The notes below the pieces were generated by a model. The model was not told the DNA's origin. It ran no database searches and worked only from the letters and a program-made list of their open reading frames with translations. Shown here one piece after another: positions 47,702-55,804 of a DNA stretch of 64,000 nucleotides. The translations under genes and the position numbers were made by a program. Location: NCBI GenBank assembly GCA_027484055.1, contig JAIXQH010000051.1, forward strand, positions 186,001 to 250,000, written 5' to 3'. The stretch is from Verrucomicrobiaceae bacterium. GTDB lineage: Bacteria > Verrucomicrobiota > Verrucomicrobiia > Verrucomicrobiales > Akkermansiaceae. The number at the start of each line of letters is the position of its first letter. Positions within the stretch are counted from its first letter, which is position 1.

Positions 47702-48538
47702 TTAGCTGAATGGACGAAAGGCGGATTCAGCAGCGGTATGGTCGAAATTGGGATTTGGGTTTCCATGAACTAAACCTACCAAACTGTCACTGCGAAAGGG
47801 TATAGGAAGCCCCACCATTTCCGCCAGCTTGAGCCCGACCATGACACACTGCGGAGGAAGAGGGAGAAAGACTCGGGAGCGATTCGTTCTGTTCGCGAGG
47901 ATTTGTAAAATAGACCTTAGCGAAAGTGGTATAGGATGAGCCATCGACAGTAAATTTTGATCCGCGAGCGGAGGGCGCTTTGCTAGAGAGACCAGACCTT
48001 CGGAGAGATCCAATTGGTGTATCAGGAACTGCCTCGCGTTCTTTCCTCCACTGGGGTAAGGCACTGCGGGCAGCACCGCAACCGCTCGTTCCAGAGAACC
48101 CATGACCCCACCTGAGCGCGCACCCCATACCAGCCCGGGACGCACGACGATCCCTCCCTGCTGGAGAAGTTCTTTTTCGATCATTCGCTTGGCTCGTCCA
48201 TAGTGAGAGCGACAACCGTCGAAGCTGCTCATGGAGCTGATGAAAATCCTAGTTCGCACATTCGCTTCAGCTGCCGCCTGAAATAGGGCGATGCTTGGCG
48301 CGACATTGACCTTGATGATTTCCTGCCAACTAGACGGAGAAAAATCGTAAGCAGCATGGACTAACACATCCACTCCATCAAGAGGCAGATCCCGCGGGTT
48401 GTCTTGTAGTGAATAAGGGATCCATTGATCACCGCATACCTTCCGGCTCAGTGAGAGAACCTCATGCCCATCCTCGCGGAACGCTGTCGATAAGCATGTT
48501 CCCAAATAGCCGGACGCACCTGTAATAGCGACTCTCAT
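47702..48538 (-). CDS. NAD-dependent epimerase/dehydratase (extended SDR)
   Basis: The 278-residue enzyme begins with the nucleotide-binding ITGASGYLG (about residues 5-13). DVLVHAAYDFSPSSW fits the NAD contact, SSMSSFDGCRSHYGRAKRM supplies the catalytic Ser and Y-x3-K, and RPGLVWGARSGG follows. Extended SDR proteins act on nucleotide sugars or related compounds. Its start overlaps the GMC oxidoreductase stop by four bases (ATGA), so the two are translationally coupled. Substrate is unknown; surface glycan or polyketide-like lipid modification are both possible. Confidence 0.85.
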   Translation of the reverse strand: MRVAITGASGYLGTCLSTAFREDGHEVLSLSRKVCGDQWIPYSLQDNPRDLPLDGVDVLVHAAYDFSPSSWQEIIKVNVAPSIALFQAAAEANVRTRIFISSMSSFDGCRSHYGRAKRMIEKELLQQGGIVVRPGLVWGARSGGVMGSLERAVAVLPAVPYPSGGKNARQFLIHQLDLSEGLVSLAKRPPLADQNLLSMAHPIPLSLRSILQILANRTNRSRVFLPLPPQCVMVGLKLAEMVGLPIPFRSDSLVGLVHGNPNPNFDHTAAESAFRPFS

Positions 48539-50133
48539 TCTCGTTCCAATTTACCAGCTACGGTTGCAATCCGGTGAGCGTTTGCCATGACCGTGAAGGT
48601 GATGGATGTGGCTGGTATGCTAGGAAATACCGATGAGTCCACAAGGTGGACGCGAGGCATGGTGGGGAGTCTGCCCAGCGTGTCTGTCTCGCCGCCAACG
48701 GGATTCTTGGCCATCGGAAAGGTGCCGCCGCTATGGTAGCCACTGCCGGCCAGTGGGATTTTTAACCCAGGAATCAGCGGCAATGCCCGGATTTTGAATG
48801 CCTGCTTCAACAATTTCATGCCTACCCTGAGTAGCGTCGCTAAGCAGCTCGGTGACTTTGTGATGCATGCATCCAAGGAGCTCGATCCTTCACCCGTTTT
48901 CTTTAATGTTAGTAAGATTCTCCCAGATTCTTCAGAGTGAAGAAACCCTTGTGCGATCATGAGTCTTCCCAAAAACTGGCGGCGGAATGATCGAATCCGG
49001 AGCGGCCATTTGAGAAATGTCCTATTGAGTTCACGCAAAAGAAACGCGCTGAATCCATAGATCTGGATGTGGACTAAGTATTGACTAATACGCGGATCGT
49101 CGATTTCTAAGAAGACTTGAGCAGAAGTATGGCACCTTTCCTCCTCCACGTCTTCGACTCTTCCGAAGCGTAGCAACGGGTAGATAAAATATTGGCTATC
49201 TTTGAGCGTGACTGGCTTGTCGAAGACTTGCAGAGAATTGAGAATGATTTTAGCCGTTGGTAAGACACCAGCACCTATCAGCACCCGACTCACTTGGAAA
49301 TGAAACGGGCGGCCATTCGCAAGATCCAACCCGCTGACACAGACCTCACTTCCCAAGTCTTGGACCTTTTCGACAAGATGATCTTTATGATAAGTAACCT
49401 TCCCAGTCTCGATGAGAGCAGCAAGTGTCTGGGCAGATGAATAGATCAAGCCATATGGGCAACCTGATAGACAAAGAGTGCAGTAGGCACAAGCGCGGTG
49501 AGTGAGATCTCCAGATGCATTTATCGCAAGCCGACTGCGTCCGAAGTGGATACCTTGCTGCTTGAGAGGCTGTCCTTGCTTTTCCAGATCATCTAGCAAT
49601 TCCGCTGCCTGTGCAGAGGGCTCTAGCACAGCTGGTCGGCTACAGTAGGAAGGTAAGAGCTCCTCGAGACCATCCACCACGGCAGTGCAGGGCACAAAGT
49701 CCATGACCGCCTTGTAGTGGGGGATCAAATCAGCCAAGGAAATCGGCCAGTCGGCGATGTCTTCCGCACGGTAAGGCAACAACACCGCCCCCCAAACATT
49801 GCTCAATCCACCCAGCGCCAATGAATGACTGAAGCCTTGCCGACCCTTCCACCGGATATCGATGGCAGAGGAAGAAGACGCGAAACTGTAGGATGAGCCA
49901 AAGGACTGTTTGGAATGCACCGCTTCACGACCGAAAGTCCGGCTGCCTTCCATGACGTTTAAGTCATCTTGCGTCCAGTCGCTAGGCTCCATGGTAGACA
50001 TCCGTTCCGCGACTACGCGCCGGTCAGTTTCCAGGCGCGCGCCTACATCAAGGACCATCACCTCTTGTCCTTGTTCAACCAAAGCAATTATCGCCGCCAC
50101 TGCGGAAGGCCCGGAACCAACGACGATGATCAT
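48535..50133 (-). CDS. GMC-type FAD oxidoreductase with internal cysteine cluster
   Basis: The 532-residue protein starts with an FAD-binding MIIVVGSGPSAVAAIIALVE. The C-terminal GMC block is clear, with SGYHSGGTFPMAK (catalytic His region), then HLVDSSVFPSIPATSITFTV and MANAHRIA. The segment CAYCTLCLSGCPYG (about residues 212-225) has Cys spacing C-x2-C-x2-C-x3-C and resembles an iron-sulfur binding loop, as found in a subgroup of GMC-like enzymes. It would oxidise an alcohol using FAD and possibly pass electrons through the cluster. It is the middle gene of a three-gene operon with a membrane glycosyltransferase-like protein and an SDR. Confidence 0.85.
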   Translation of the reverse strand: MIIVVGSGPSAVAAIIALVEQGQEVMVLDVGARLETDRRVVAERMSTMEPSDWTQDDLNVMEGSRTFGREAVHSKQSFGSSYSFASSSSAIDIRWKGRQGFSHSLALGGLSNVWGAVLLPYRAEDIADWPISLADLIPHYKAVMDFVPCTAVVDGLEELLPSYCSRPAVLEPSAQAAELLDDLEKQGQPLKQQGIHFGRSRLAINASGDLTHRACAYCTLCLSGCPYGLIYSSAQTLAALIETGKVTYHKDHLVEKVQDLGSEVCVSGLDLANGRPFHFQVSRVLIGAGVLPTAKIILNSLQVFDKPVTLKDSQYFIYPLLRFGRVEDVEEERCHTSAQVFLEIDDPRISQYLVHIQIYGFSAFLLRELNRTFLKWPLRIRSFRRQFLGRLMIAQGFLHSEESGRILLTLKKTGEGSSSLDACITKSPSCLATLLRVGMKLLKQAFKIRALPLIPGLKIPLAGSGYHSGGTFPMAKNPVGGETDTLGRLPTMPRVHLVDSSVFPSIPATSITFTVMANAHRIATVAGKLERE

Positions 50134-50203
50134 GGCGGTAAGACATCAGCAAGGGAGGCCGCACCGGGACCAAAGACCTTGAATTTACGGTTCAGAGTGG
50201 AAC

Positions 50204-52105
50204 TCACCGGGCACCCTTTCTAGTCGATTTTGGGACAAGAACGCTCCACTGGCTTGCTGGAATGGCAGCCAGCGTCTGCACCGTAACCGTTGCACTGATT
50301 TCCCAATCGAGTCGATCGGCCAATTGCTGCGGTGTCATGCCGAAGCGATCCTGAGTGCCCCACTGTGACGCGACGATTGCGTCGAACCCATGCGCATCGG
50401 GAAGGCCTCCACCGCTGCGGGGCGTGAAATCACGGACCTTTCTCGTCCCCATCGGCAGCCAGAATGAATACTGCGACTCACCTGCGGTTCCGGCAAAAGC
50501 GAGCGATTTCGCGCCTACAGGTAGAAGTCGGCGAACGGGACGGTAGGGATCTGCACGATTTGCATAGACCTCATAGACCGTCTCCATGCGAGACAGGGCG
50601 CCTGTCCCGATTCCGAAGCTCTTGAGGCCCTTCACCAGCGAGACCATCGGCAGCAGCGGTCTTGAGGGACTGCATACCAGCGCCGGCAAAATCGGTAGCA
50701 GTAGAGCCATGCTGGTCCACCGCCACCATTTACTGGCAAAAACGCTGCTAGATTGAAACAAAACTAACGGCAGTGCGAGTAGTCCCACGTAATACGGGGC
50801 GATTAAGCGGGGGGCACCACAATTTCCTAACTTCATCATGTAGAAGATTAAAGCGATCCAGAAACCAGTAAAAACCAATCCCCCCAAGCCGAATAGCCTA
50901 TTGAAACGTAGGCTCCCCCTTGCGCCGAAAATCCCTAGCAACAGCGCACCACTCACCCCTAGCCCCAAGCCGGAATTCTCCTCGGATGCCAATTGAGGGT
51001 GCGTCATTCGAAAATCCGCAAACCCCTGCTTGATCCATCTTAATGAGGGTTCCGGGATCCGACTGTTAAACGCCTTATTCAGCGCTTCCGCTTGAGGAAA
51101 TACGGCGGGTGCGAGACTTGCACTTGCTATCATCAAGCCATTGCCCACCAAGCCCCCAATGGGGTCCTTCAGTTTTAACAGGCTGCCCGGCTGCCCAGTC
51201 CAGTCACCCGTATGCCGCGAGTTCATTATGGCAATTGGTAAAAAGGAAACCAACGCTGCAAAACATCCGGTCAGCACAGCTGTAACAACCCGTTGCGGAT
51301 ATTTGAAGAAAACGACCATCAAGCAAATCGCGACTGGAAGCAGGAGTGGAAGATTGCTCGCCTTGACTCCAGTCATCAACGCTGCGGCGAGCACCGAGAG
51401 CATCACCTCCGTGCGGCTGCCACTGCGGATCGCCTGTGTGCCAAACATCAGGGCGGCCAATAGATAGATACAGGCTTGGAAATCATTTCCAAGGCTACCT
51501 GCTTCCATCACGAAACAAGACGCACACGGTAGAACCCACATCCACGTCCACGAAACCGCCCTTTTCACCCCGAGAGCCGAAAGAACCGCGTAGATCAATC
51601 CGGGAAAGAGTAGGAAGGAAATACCATTGATTAGGAAGGCAAAGCGTAGCGTATGTAGCGCTGCAAAGGCGGGAATCATCATGCACTCGAAGCCCACGCC
51701 GCTGAAGTCCATTCGGGGGTCGGCGCTGCCGATCCAATGCCACTTCTCCGCAGATAACCATTGTAGAATTCTCGGGATTCGGTAGCAAAGTGCGTCGTAA
51801 TTATTCGGTGCATGAATGGCCCCACCCACCCATGCAGCAGTGGCACATAGCAGATATAGTAGTGGAAACGGCTTGCGGAATCTACTAAGCTTAAATCCTC
51901 TAAGCTTCATAGATTTATGATTGAATCTATAGTAGCCGTAAACAGATCCTAAGACTCCCAAGATTAGCAAAACCGCATTGCCTTGGCGGTTAAACTGCCC
52001 GCAGATCGAGAGAACGAGTGGCCCAAGTGACCACCCGGCGGAAAGTAAAACCCATACAGCCGTGCAGCTTGCGGTGCAGGAGCGGAGGTCGGCTTTATGT
52101 GTCAT
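50204..52105 (-). CDS. Multi-pass membrane protein, GT39/ArnT-like
   Basis: The 633-residue protein has about ten hydrophobic segments, including VLLSAGWSLGPLVLSICGQF, LLYLLCATAAWVGGAI and MLSVLAAALMTGV. After the second helix a periplasmic loop carries HAPNNYDALCYRIPRILQWL, with the Asp and Tyr-Arg typical of lipid-linked GT39/GT83-type sugar transferases. The C-terminal 110 residues form a soluble domain. Such proteins move sugars from polyprenyl carriers onto lipids or proteins in the periplasm. It is the first gene of the operon. The acceptor is unknown. Confidence 0.75.
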   Translation of the reverse strand: MTHKADLRSCTASCTAVWVLLSAGWSLGPLVLSICGQFNRQGNAVLLILGVLGSVYGYYRFNHKSMKLRGFKLSRFRKPFPLLYLLCATAAWVGGAIHAPNNYDALCYRIPRILQWLSAEKWHWIGSADPRMDFSGVGFECMMIPAFAALHTLRFAFLINGISFLLFPGLIYAVLSALGVKRAVSWTWMWVLPCASCFVMEAGSLGNDFQACIYLLAALMFGTQAIRSGSRTEVMLSVLAAALMTGVKASNLPLLLPVAICLMVVFFKYPQRVVTAVLTGCFAALVSFLPIAIMNSRHTGDWTGQPGSLLKLKDPIGGLVGNGLMIASASLAPAVFPQAEALNKAFNSRIPEPSLRWIKQGFADFRMTHPQLASEENSGLGLGVSGALLLGIFGARGSLRFNRLFGLGGLVFTGFWIALIFYMMKLGNCGAPRLIAPYYVGLLALPLVLFQSSSVFASKWWRWTSMALLLPILPALVCSPSRPLLPMVSLVKGLKSFGIGTGALSRMETVYEVYANRADPYRPVRRLLPVGAKSLAFAGTAGESQYSFWLPMGTRKVRDFTPRSGGGLPDAHGFDAIVASQWGTQDRFGMTPQQLADRLDWEISATVTVQTLAAIPASQWSVLVPKSTRKGAR

Positions 52106-52649
52106 AGATCCTTTTACGATGGCGAGTGACCTTACTGAGGAGTGTAAGTTTGAGAAAGAAAGAAATCAAACCGATGCAATTGCTTGGGAGGTGAGGGCCG
52201 TTGATCCAGTCGCTGACCGGATCGAAGATCGAGGAAGATAAAGGGCATTTTGATAGAGTTGAAAACCTCAAATGAATCAGCTCGATGGCGGTTTAGATTT
52301 CTTGGAATCCGTAAAATTCACCGGAATTTGCATTTGCGGCGAATCTAGCTTTGCGGGGCGCTTTGCCAAGAATTCTTTTGGCTACGGTTGCCGGTCGCAT
52401 TGGGATTCTGGGGCGGGGAATATGCCCAGAGATAGCGTCATGCGGCGACGCTGTGTTTGGGCAGGAGACAGAAATGATCCGTAGCGGTGCTAGGAGGACT
52501 GTCGCGAAAATAGGCCATCCACGCCACGAAGCGTTATGTTGCATTGTTTGGGCTCGCGTGCAGCGCTCAGCGCGGGTGGTTGGCTCATACCGGATGCACA
52601 GGCCAAGATCACGACTTACCTTTGAAACTTTGATGATTCGACACAAGCA
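52106..52649. other. Gap with no recognisable gene
   Basis: Several frames of 60-120 codons are open here on both strands, but none has a convincing start or composition. No RNA gene or repeat was seen. The gap separates the GT39-type operon from the small-ORF operon, which run apart, and should include both promoters. Confidence 0.35.
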
Positions 52650-52841
52650 ATGACGAATATTCAACTTTCAACGGCTGGGCAGTCATTGCGGTCGTCCACT
52701 AATTCGATCAAGGTACTTACTAAGACCAGAACACAGGTTGATTTGAGCGTTATCAATGTATTTGACAGCGGGAAGGAGATTCCAGTCACAGTGAGCTACA
52801 CCGTTGAAGGCAGGCGGATCAGACAGTCTTTACTCTGGTGA
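52650..52841 (+). CDS. Small hypothetical protein 1 of a coupled trio
   Basis: The 63-residue frame MTNIQLSTAGQSLRSS-to-RRIRQSLLW is hydrophilic, with alternating Val/Thr residues suggesting a beta-rich domain. I recognise no family. It is reported because its TGA overlaps the next frame's GTG start (GTGA at 52838-52841), which is a typical sign of translational coupling. Confidence 0.4.
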   Translation: MTNIQLSTAGQSLRSSTNSIKVLTKTRTQVDLSVINVFDSGKEIPVTVSYTVEGRRIRQSLLW

Positions 52842-53026
52842 GGCGCACTATGGATGAACTGAAGAGTTTCTACAGCCCACAGGGTAGACTTCCATATCCA
52901 TGGCATGCCCGAGCGAGTGAACTAAAAATTAATGTCGAAGGCGCTGCATCTGACGGCGGGTATCACTCCAGTTTGAATTTAGGCTTCCATCCCACAGCGG
53001 ATGGACTCAAACGCTGCACAAAATGA
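52838..53026 (+). CDS. Small hypothetical protein 2 of a coupled trio
   Basis: A 62-residue frame from GTG 52838; ATG 52850 (MDELKSFYSPQGRLPYPW) is a possible inner start. No signal peptide or membrane helix is visible and the family is unknown. Its stop overlaps the next frame's ATG as ATGA (53023-53026). Confidence 0.4.
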   Translation: MRRTMDELKSFYSPQGRLPYPWHARASELKINVEGAASDGGYHSSLNLGFHPTADGLKRCTK

Positions 53027-53295
53027 TTATCATAATCAAGACAACTAAAAGGTCGGGCTTCACTTTGGTCGAGCTCCTGCTAGTTTTGATGATCTTGTTG
53101 ATTGTCGCCGGATTTGTTCTGCGTATTGTGTATCACGACGAATTGCGAAAGGCTGATGCATGGTTCGCGCAATCTTTCGGTTTATCCCATCTTTGGATCA
53201 CGATGCCTCTACTTGCGGTGTATGTGATTTATCGACTTAGATCTCGAAAGAAGAACCATTCGAGAATGGGCCGACTTAAACTTCCTCTAGACTAG
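53023..53295 (+). CDS. Small prepilin-like membrane protein
   Basis: The 90-residue protein has a type IV prepilin-like N-terminus: a short basic leader (KTTKRSG), the cleavage context G-FTLVE and a hydrophobic helix (LLLVLMILLIVAGFVLRIV). That would make it a substrate of a PilD-type prepilin peptidase. Unlike a normal pilin it has only about 65 residues after the helix, including a second hydrophobic segment (LWITMPLLAVYVIYRL) and a basic tail. It could be a minor pseudopilin, a truncated pilin or a small membrane protein that reuses the leader. It is coupled to two small upstream frames. Confidence 0.6.
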   Translation: MIIIIKTTKRSGFTLVELLLVLMILLIVAGFVLRIVYHDELRKADAWFAQSFGLSHLWITMPLLAVYVIYRLRSRKKNHSRMGRLKLPLD

Positions 53296-53421
53296 CCAAC
53301 CCAAAATCCAGCAAGTTGAACATGAGGGGGGTAAGAAGACTCGTGAGTCGTGAGGAGTGTGAGGTGGGAGTCTAAATGCGTGTCTAGACCTTTTACACAA
53401 AAGTCTGTGCGTGTTAGTGGA

Positions 53422-53471
53422 TTGTTGGGGCAGGATTCCCCAACAACGGTCTGGGGCTGGAATCCCCAGCC
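53422..53471. repeat. Two adjacent hairpins in the gap before smpB
   Basis: TTGTTGGGG and CCCCAACAA (53422-53446) form a nine-base stem, and GGCTGG pairs with CCAGCC (53455-53471). The two units share a GGAATCCCCA-type core (ATTCCCCAAC and AATCCCCAGC), so they look like members of one short palindromic repeat. The gap 53296-53604 shows no gene. Confidence 0.65.
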
Positions 53472-53604
53472 ACGAGCAACTACGTAAGGGGCTTTGGCAC
53501 GTACTCTGAATGGAAAGATGCGTGGCTGAAACTGAGCTGGAACGATAATGGGCCTTGCGGAGTTTTCACGCTGCCGACGCGATGAGGCCATCACGGCTTG
53601 AGTC

Positions 53605-54063
53605 TTAGCGCTGATTGAAACGGGACATTTCGCGTTGGGCCTCGCGGAGTTCGACTTTGTTTTTAAGGTCTTGGCGCTGGTCTGAGTGGGTTTTTCCTTT
53701 GCCGACACCGATCTCGACCTTCACGCGGCGGTCTTTCCAATAAACACGGAGTAGGGGTAGCGAGTGGCCTTTGACGGCGGTGAGGTTCGCCAGTTTGAGA
53801 ATTTCCTTTTTATGAAGGAGGAGGCGTCGCGGGCGCTGCTCGGCATGGTTATACCAGTCACCGGCGGTTTGCCAGGGCTGGATGTGGCAGCCGTAGAGGA
53901 AAACCTGGTGATTTTCGACGCGGGCGAAGGCGTCGGCGATGTTGATTTTACCGGCACGGATCGACTTGACCTCGGTGCCCTTGAGCTCGATTCCAGATTC
54001 GTATTTTTCCAAAATGTGGAAATCACGCCCGGCCTTCCGGTTGGTGGCGATTTCCGCATTCAT
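53605..54063 (-). CDS. smpB: SsrA-binding protein SmpB
   Basis: The 152-residue protein binds tmRNA and carries it to stalled ribosomes for trans-translation. Diagnostic pieces are NRKAGRDFHILEKYESGIEL, KGTEVKSIRAGKINIADAF, the HIQPW motif, RPRRLLLHKKEI and the C-terminal helix region GKGKTHSDQRQDLK. Length is normal. No ssrA gene was found in the window. rpoZ lies just upstream on the same strand (40 bases). Confidence 0.96.
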   Translation of the reverse strand: MNAEIATNRKAGRDFHILEKYESGIELKGTEVKSIRAGKINIADAFARVENHQVFLYGCHIQPWQTAGDWYNHAEQRPRRLLLHKKEILKLANLTAVKGHSLPLLRVYWKDRRVKVEIGVGKGKTHSDQRQDLKNKVELREAQREMSRFNQR

Positions 54064-54103
54064 GGGCTGACTGGGTCGTCAAATAATCCAGCAGGAGGCC
54101 ACT

Positions 54104-54307
54104 TCAGGGCGCGTCGCGGTGGATGAGTTTGATCTTGCCCTCGATAATCTCAGTGAGGGCGATATCTGCCACGCCCATGCTGGGACGGACGGCGATGAGG
54201 GGCGAGCGCCCGCTATTGAGTTGTTTCACGCGCTGGGAGACCAGATTGACCAGGACAAGTGGGTCGCTGACAATTTCGGAGGCCTTATCGAGGAGATCGC
54301 TTTTCAT
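54104..54307 (-). CDS. rpoZ: RNA polymerase omega subunit
   Basis: The 67-residue protein from ATG 54307 has VSQRVKQLNSGRSPLI and DIALTEIIEGKIKLI, typical of the short omega subunits of this phylum. Omega helps fold and hold beta-prime. The frame is open for 29 more codons to a TTG (54394); that extension is not conserved-looking. It precedes smpB on the same strand. Confidence 0.8.
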   Translation of the reverse strand: MKSDLLDKASEIVSDPLVLVNLVSQRVKQLNSGRSPLIAVRPSMGVADIALTEIIEGKIKLIHRDAP

Positions 54308-54513
54308 ATTGGAGCCGGGAAATCGCGAATTTGGCTGCACCTGCTCAAACGCTAGGACGTTTTTGGGGAGTAGGGACGGTTGATTTTCGCTCAAAACAGT
54401 GTTGTGGAAGAAATTCCCGGAAATAACGCCGGGCCGATGGTCAAACCAGAGTTAGTCGTTCCTGACAAGGCTTATCTGGTTTTTTACGGGGAATTTTTTA
54501 CGAAACCCTTCAA

Positions 54514-54909
54514 TCACTTTGGCATGAGGTCGATCCCGAAGCGGCGGAGGACGATGACAGTGAGCCAGAAGAAGCCGACGGTGAAGAGGCAGTTCACGGC
54601 GAGGGTGGTCCAGAACCCCCATCCGTTGCGGAGCATCCAGGGGATGATGAGGAACATGGGCAGGGTGGGGAGGACGAACCAGAAGGTGCCTTCTGCGTGG
54701 TTGGCGAGGCGCTCCGAAGATTGGCCGGCGTGATGCATCCAGAGCATGGCGACGAGAGAGGTGAGTGGCAGGGCGATGAGGAGGGCTGAGAGGCGGTCGT
54801 TGATGAGCTGGATCTTGGTGACGAAAAGGATGATCAGGGCGCTCAGGAAGAGTTTCGCGATGTCGAAGGGGGTGATGGAGAGGATTTTATCCCAAGGAAT
54901 GCGGTTCAC
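54514..54909 (-). CDS. Small integral membrane protein, DUF3147-like
   Basis: The frame from GTG 54909 gives 131 residues with four hydrophobic segments, including IAKLFLSALIILFVTKI, LSALLIALPLTSLVAMLWM, FWFVLPTLPMFLIIPWML and LAVNCLFTVGFFWLTVIVL. A conserved-looking HHAGQSSERLANHAEGTFWF loop lies between the second and third. The layout resembles DUF3147-type proteins of unknown role. The start is uncertain; the frame is open 53 codons further upstream into the divergent gene. Confidence 0.6.
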   Translation of the reverse strand: MNRIPWDKILSITPFDIAKLFLSALIILFVTKIQLINDRLSALLIALPLTSLVAMLWMHHAGQSSERLANHAEGTFWFVLPTLPMFLIIPWMLRNGWGFWTTLAVNCLFTVGFFWLTVIVLRRFGIDLMPK

Positions 54910-54957
54910 GGTCGTGTGGGCTTGCGGTTGGAGGAAAACTAAGGATCTTTTGAAGGC

Positions 54958-55740
54958 ATGCAAGTGAGCAGTCTTCTGGGATTCATGCTGATGATGTGCG
55001 CGGGGGCGGTGCAAGCGGCCGATCTGACGGGTGCACAAAAAACGGCCATTGGACGAAAAATTTGGCAAAATGAGTGCGCCGGAACGGTCGCAGGCTTGAC
55101 GTCATGGAATGCAGGAGAGGAATTCCCGTCGTTTGGGATTGGTCATTTCATTTGGTATCCCGCCGGATTTCTGGGAAAATATGAGGAAAGTTGGCCTGAA
55201 TTCGCGGAGTTTGCGAAAAATCGAGGTGAGAAAATGCCAGCTGTGGGCCGCGCTGCAGATAGCCCATGGCGGACGAAGAGCGATTTTGAGAAAAACGTCA
55301 AAGGTGCAGAAATGACGGCTTTGCGGACGTGGCTAGCGAGCCATGTGGACCTGCAAACCGACTTCATCATCGCGCGCTCACGAGCGGCATTACCGAAGAT
55401 CCTCGCCGCTGCCCCAGCCAGTGAACGGCGTCGAATTGAGGCGAACTATTTCAAAGTAGCGTCTTCTTCACAAGGGACTTATGCCCTGATTGATTACGTC
55501 AATTTCAAGGGTGAGGGTGTCCAGATCGCGGAGCGATACAAGGGCCAAGGTTGGGGCTTGCTACAAGTGTTAGGCGGGATGAAGGAGGTGCCAACAGGTG
55601 CAGCTGCGGCTACGGAGTTCGCCGCATCTGCGAAGCGGATTTTGTCCCGGCGGATCGCAAATTCCCCACCAGAACGCGGCGAAAAACGGTGGGAAGAAGG
55701 CTGGCATAATCGTTGCAGCACCTACGGCAGGCCCTTGTGA
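54958..55740 (+). CDS. Exported protein of unknown function, possibly lysozyme-like
   Basis: The 260-residue protein has a signal peptide (MQVSSLLGFMLMMCAGAVQA). The mature part begins with a helix (IGRKIWQNECAGTVAGLTSW), then EEFPSFGIGHFIWYPAGF, in which a Glu and the Gly-rich turn recall a lysozyme-like arrangement. ALIDYVNFKGEGVQIAERYK and a helical C-terminus follow. I cannot name the family. It lies just before the urt cluster on the same strand, but a sigma-54-like promoter separates them. Confidence 0.5.
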   Translation: MQVSSLLGFMLMMCAGAVQAADLTGAQKTAIGRKIWQNECAGTVAGLTSWNAGEEFPSFGIGHFIWYPAGFLGKYEESWPEFAEFAKNRGEKMPAVGRAADSPWRTKSDFEKNVKGAEMTALRTWLASHVDLQTDFIIARSRAALPKILAAAPASERRRIEANYFKVASSSQGTYALIDYVNFKGEGVQIAERYKGQGWGLLQVLGGMKEVPTGAAAATEFAASAKRILSRRIANSPPERGEKRWEEGWHNRCSTYGRPL

Positions 55741-55773
55741 AAGATTCGGCAAAACCTTGATTTCATGCTGAGG

Positions 55774-55789
55774 TGGCACACGTGGTGCT
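55774..55789 (+). promoter_or_regulatory. Sigma-54-like -24/-12 promoter before urtB
   Basis: TGGCACACGTGGTGCT has the GG-N10-GC geometry and matches most of the TGGCACG-N4-TTGCW consensus. The predicted transcription start, about 12 bases after the GC, is near 55800, only five bases before the annotated urtB ATG. Start ATG 55853 would leave a normal leader. Confidence 0.6.
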
Positions 55790-55804
55790 AATCCGTCGGC
55801 GGCG

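Noticed and set aside
52106-52649. Candidate tRNA, tmRNA or small gene in the gap near smpB
   Set aside because: No T-loop GTTCRA context, no CCA end and no convincing reading frame were seen.
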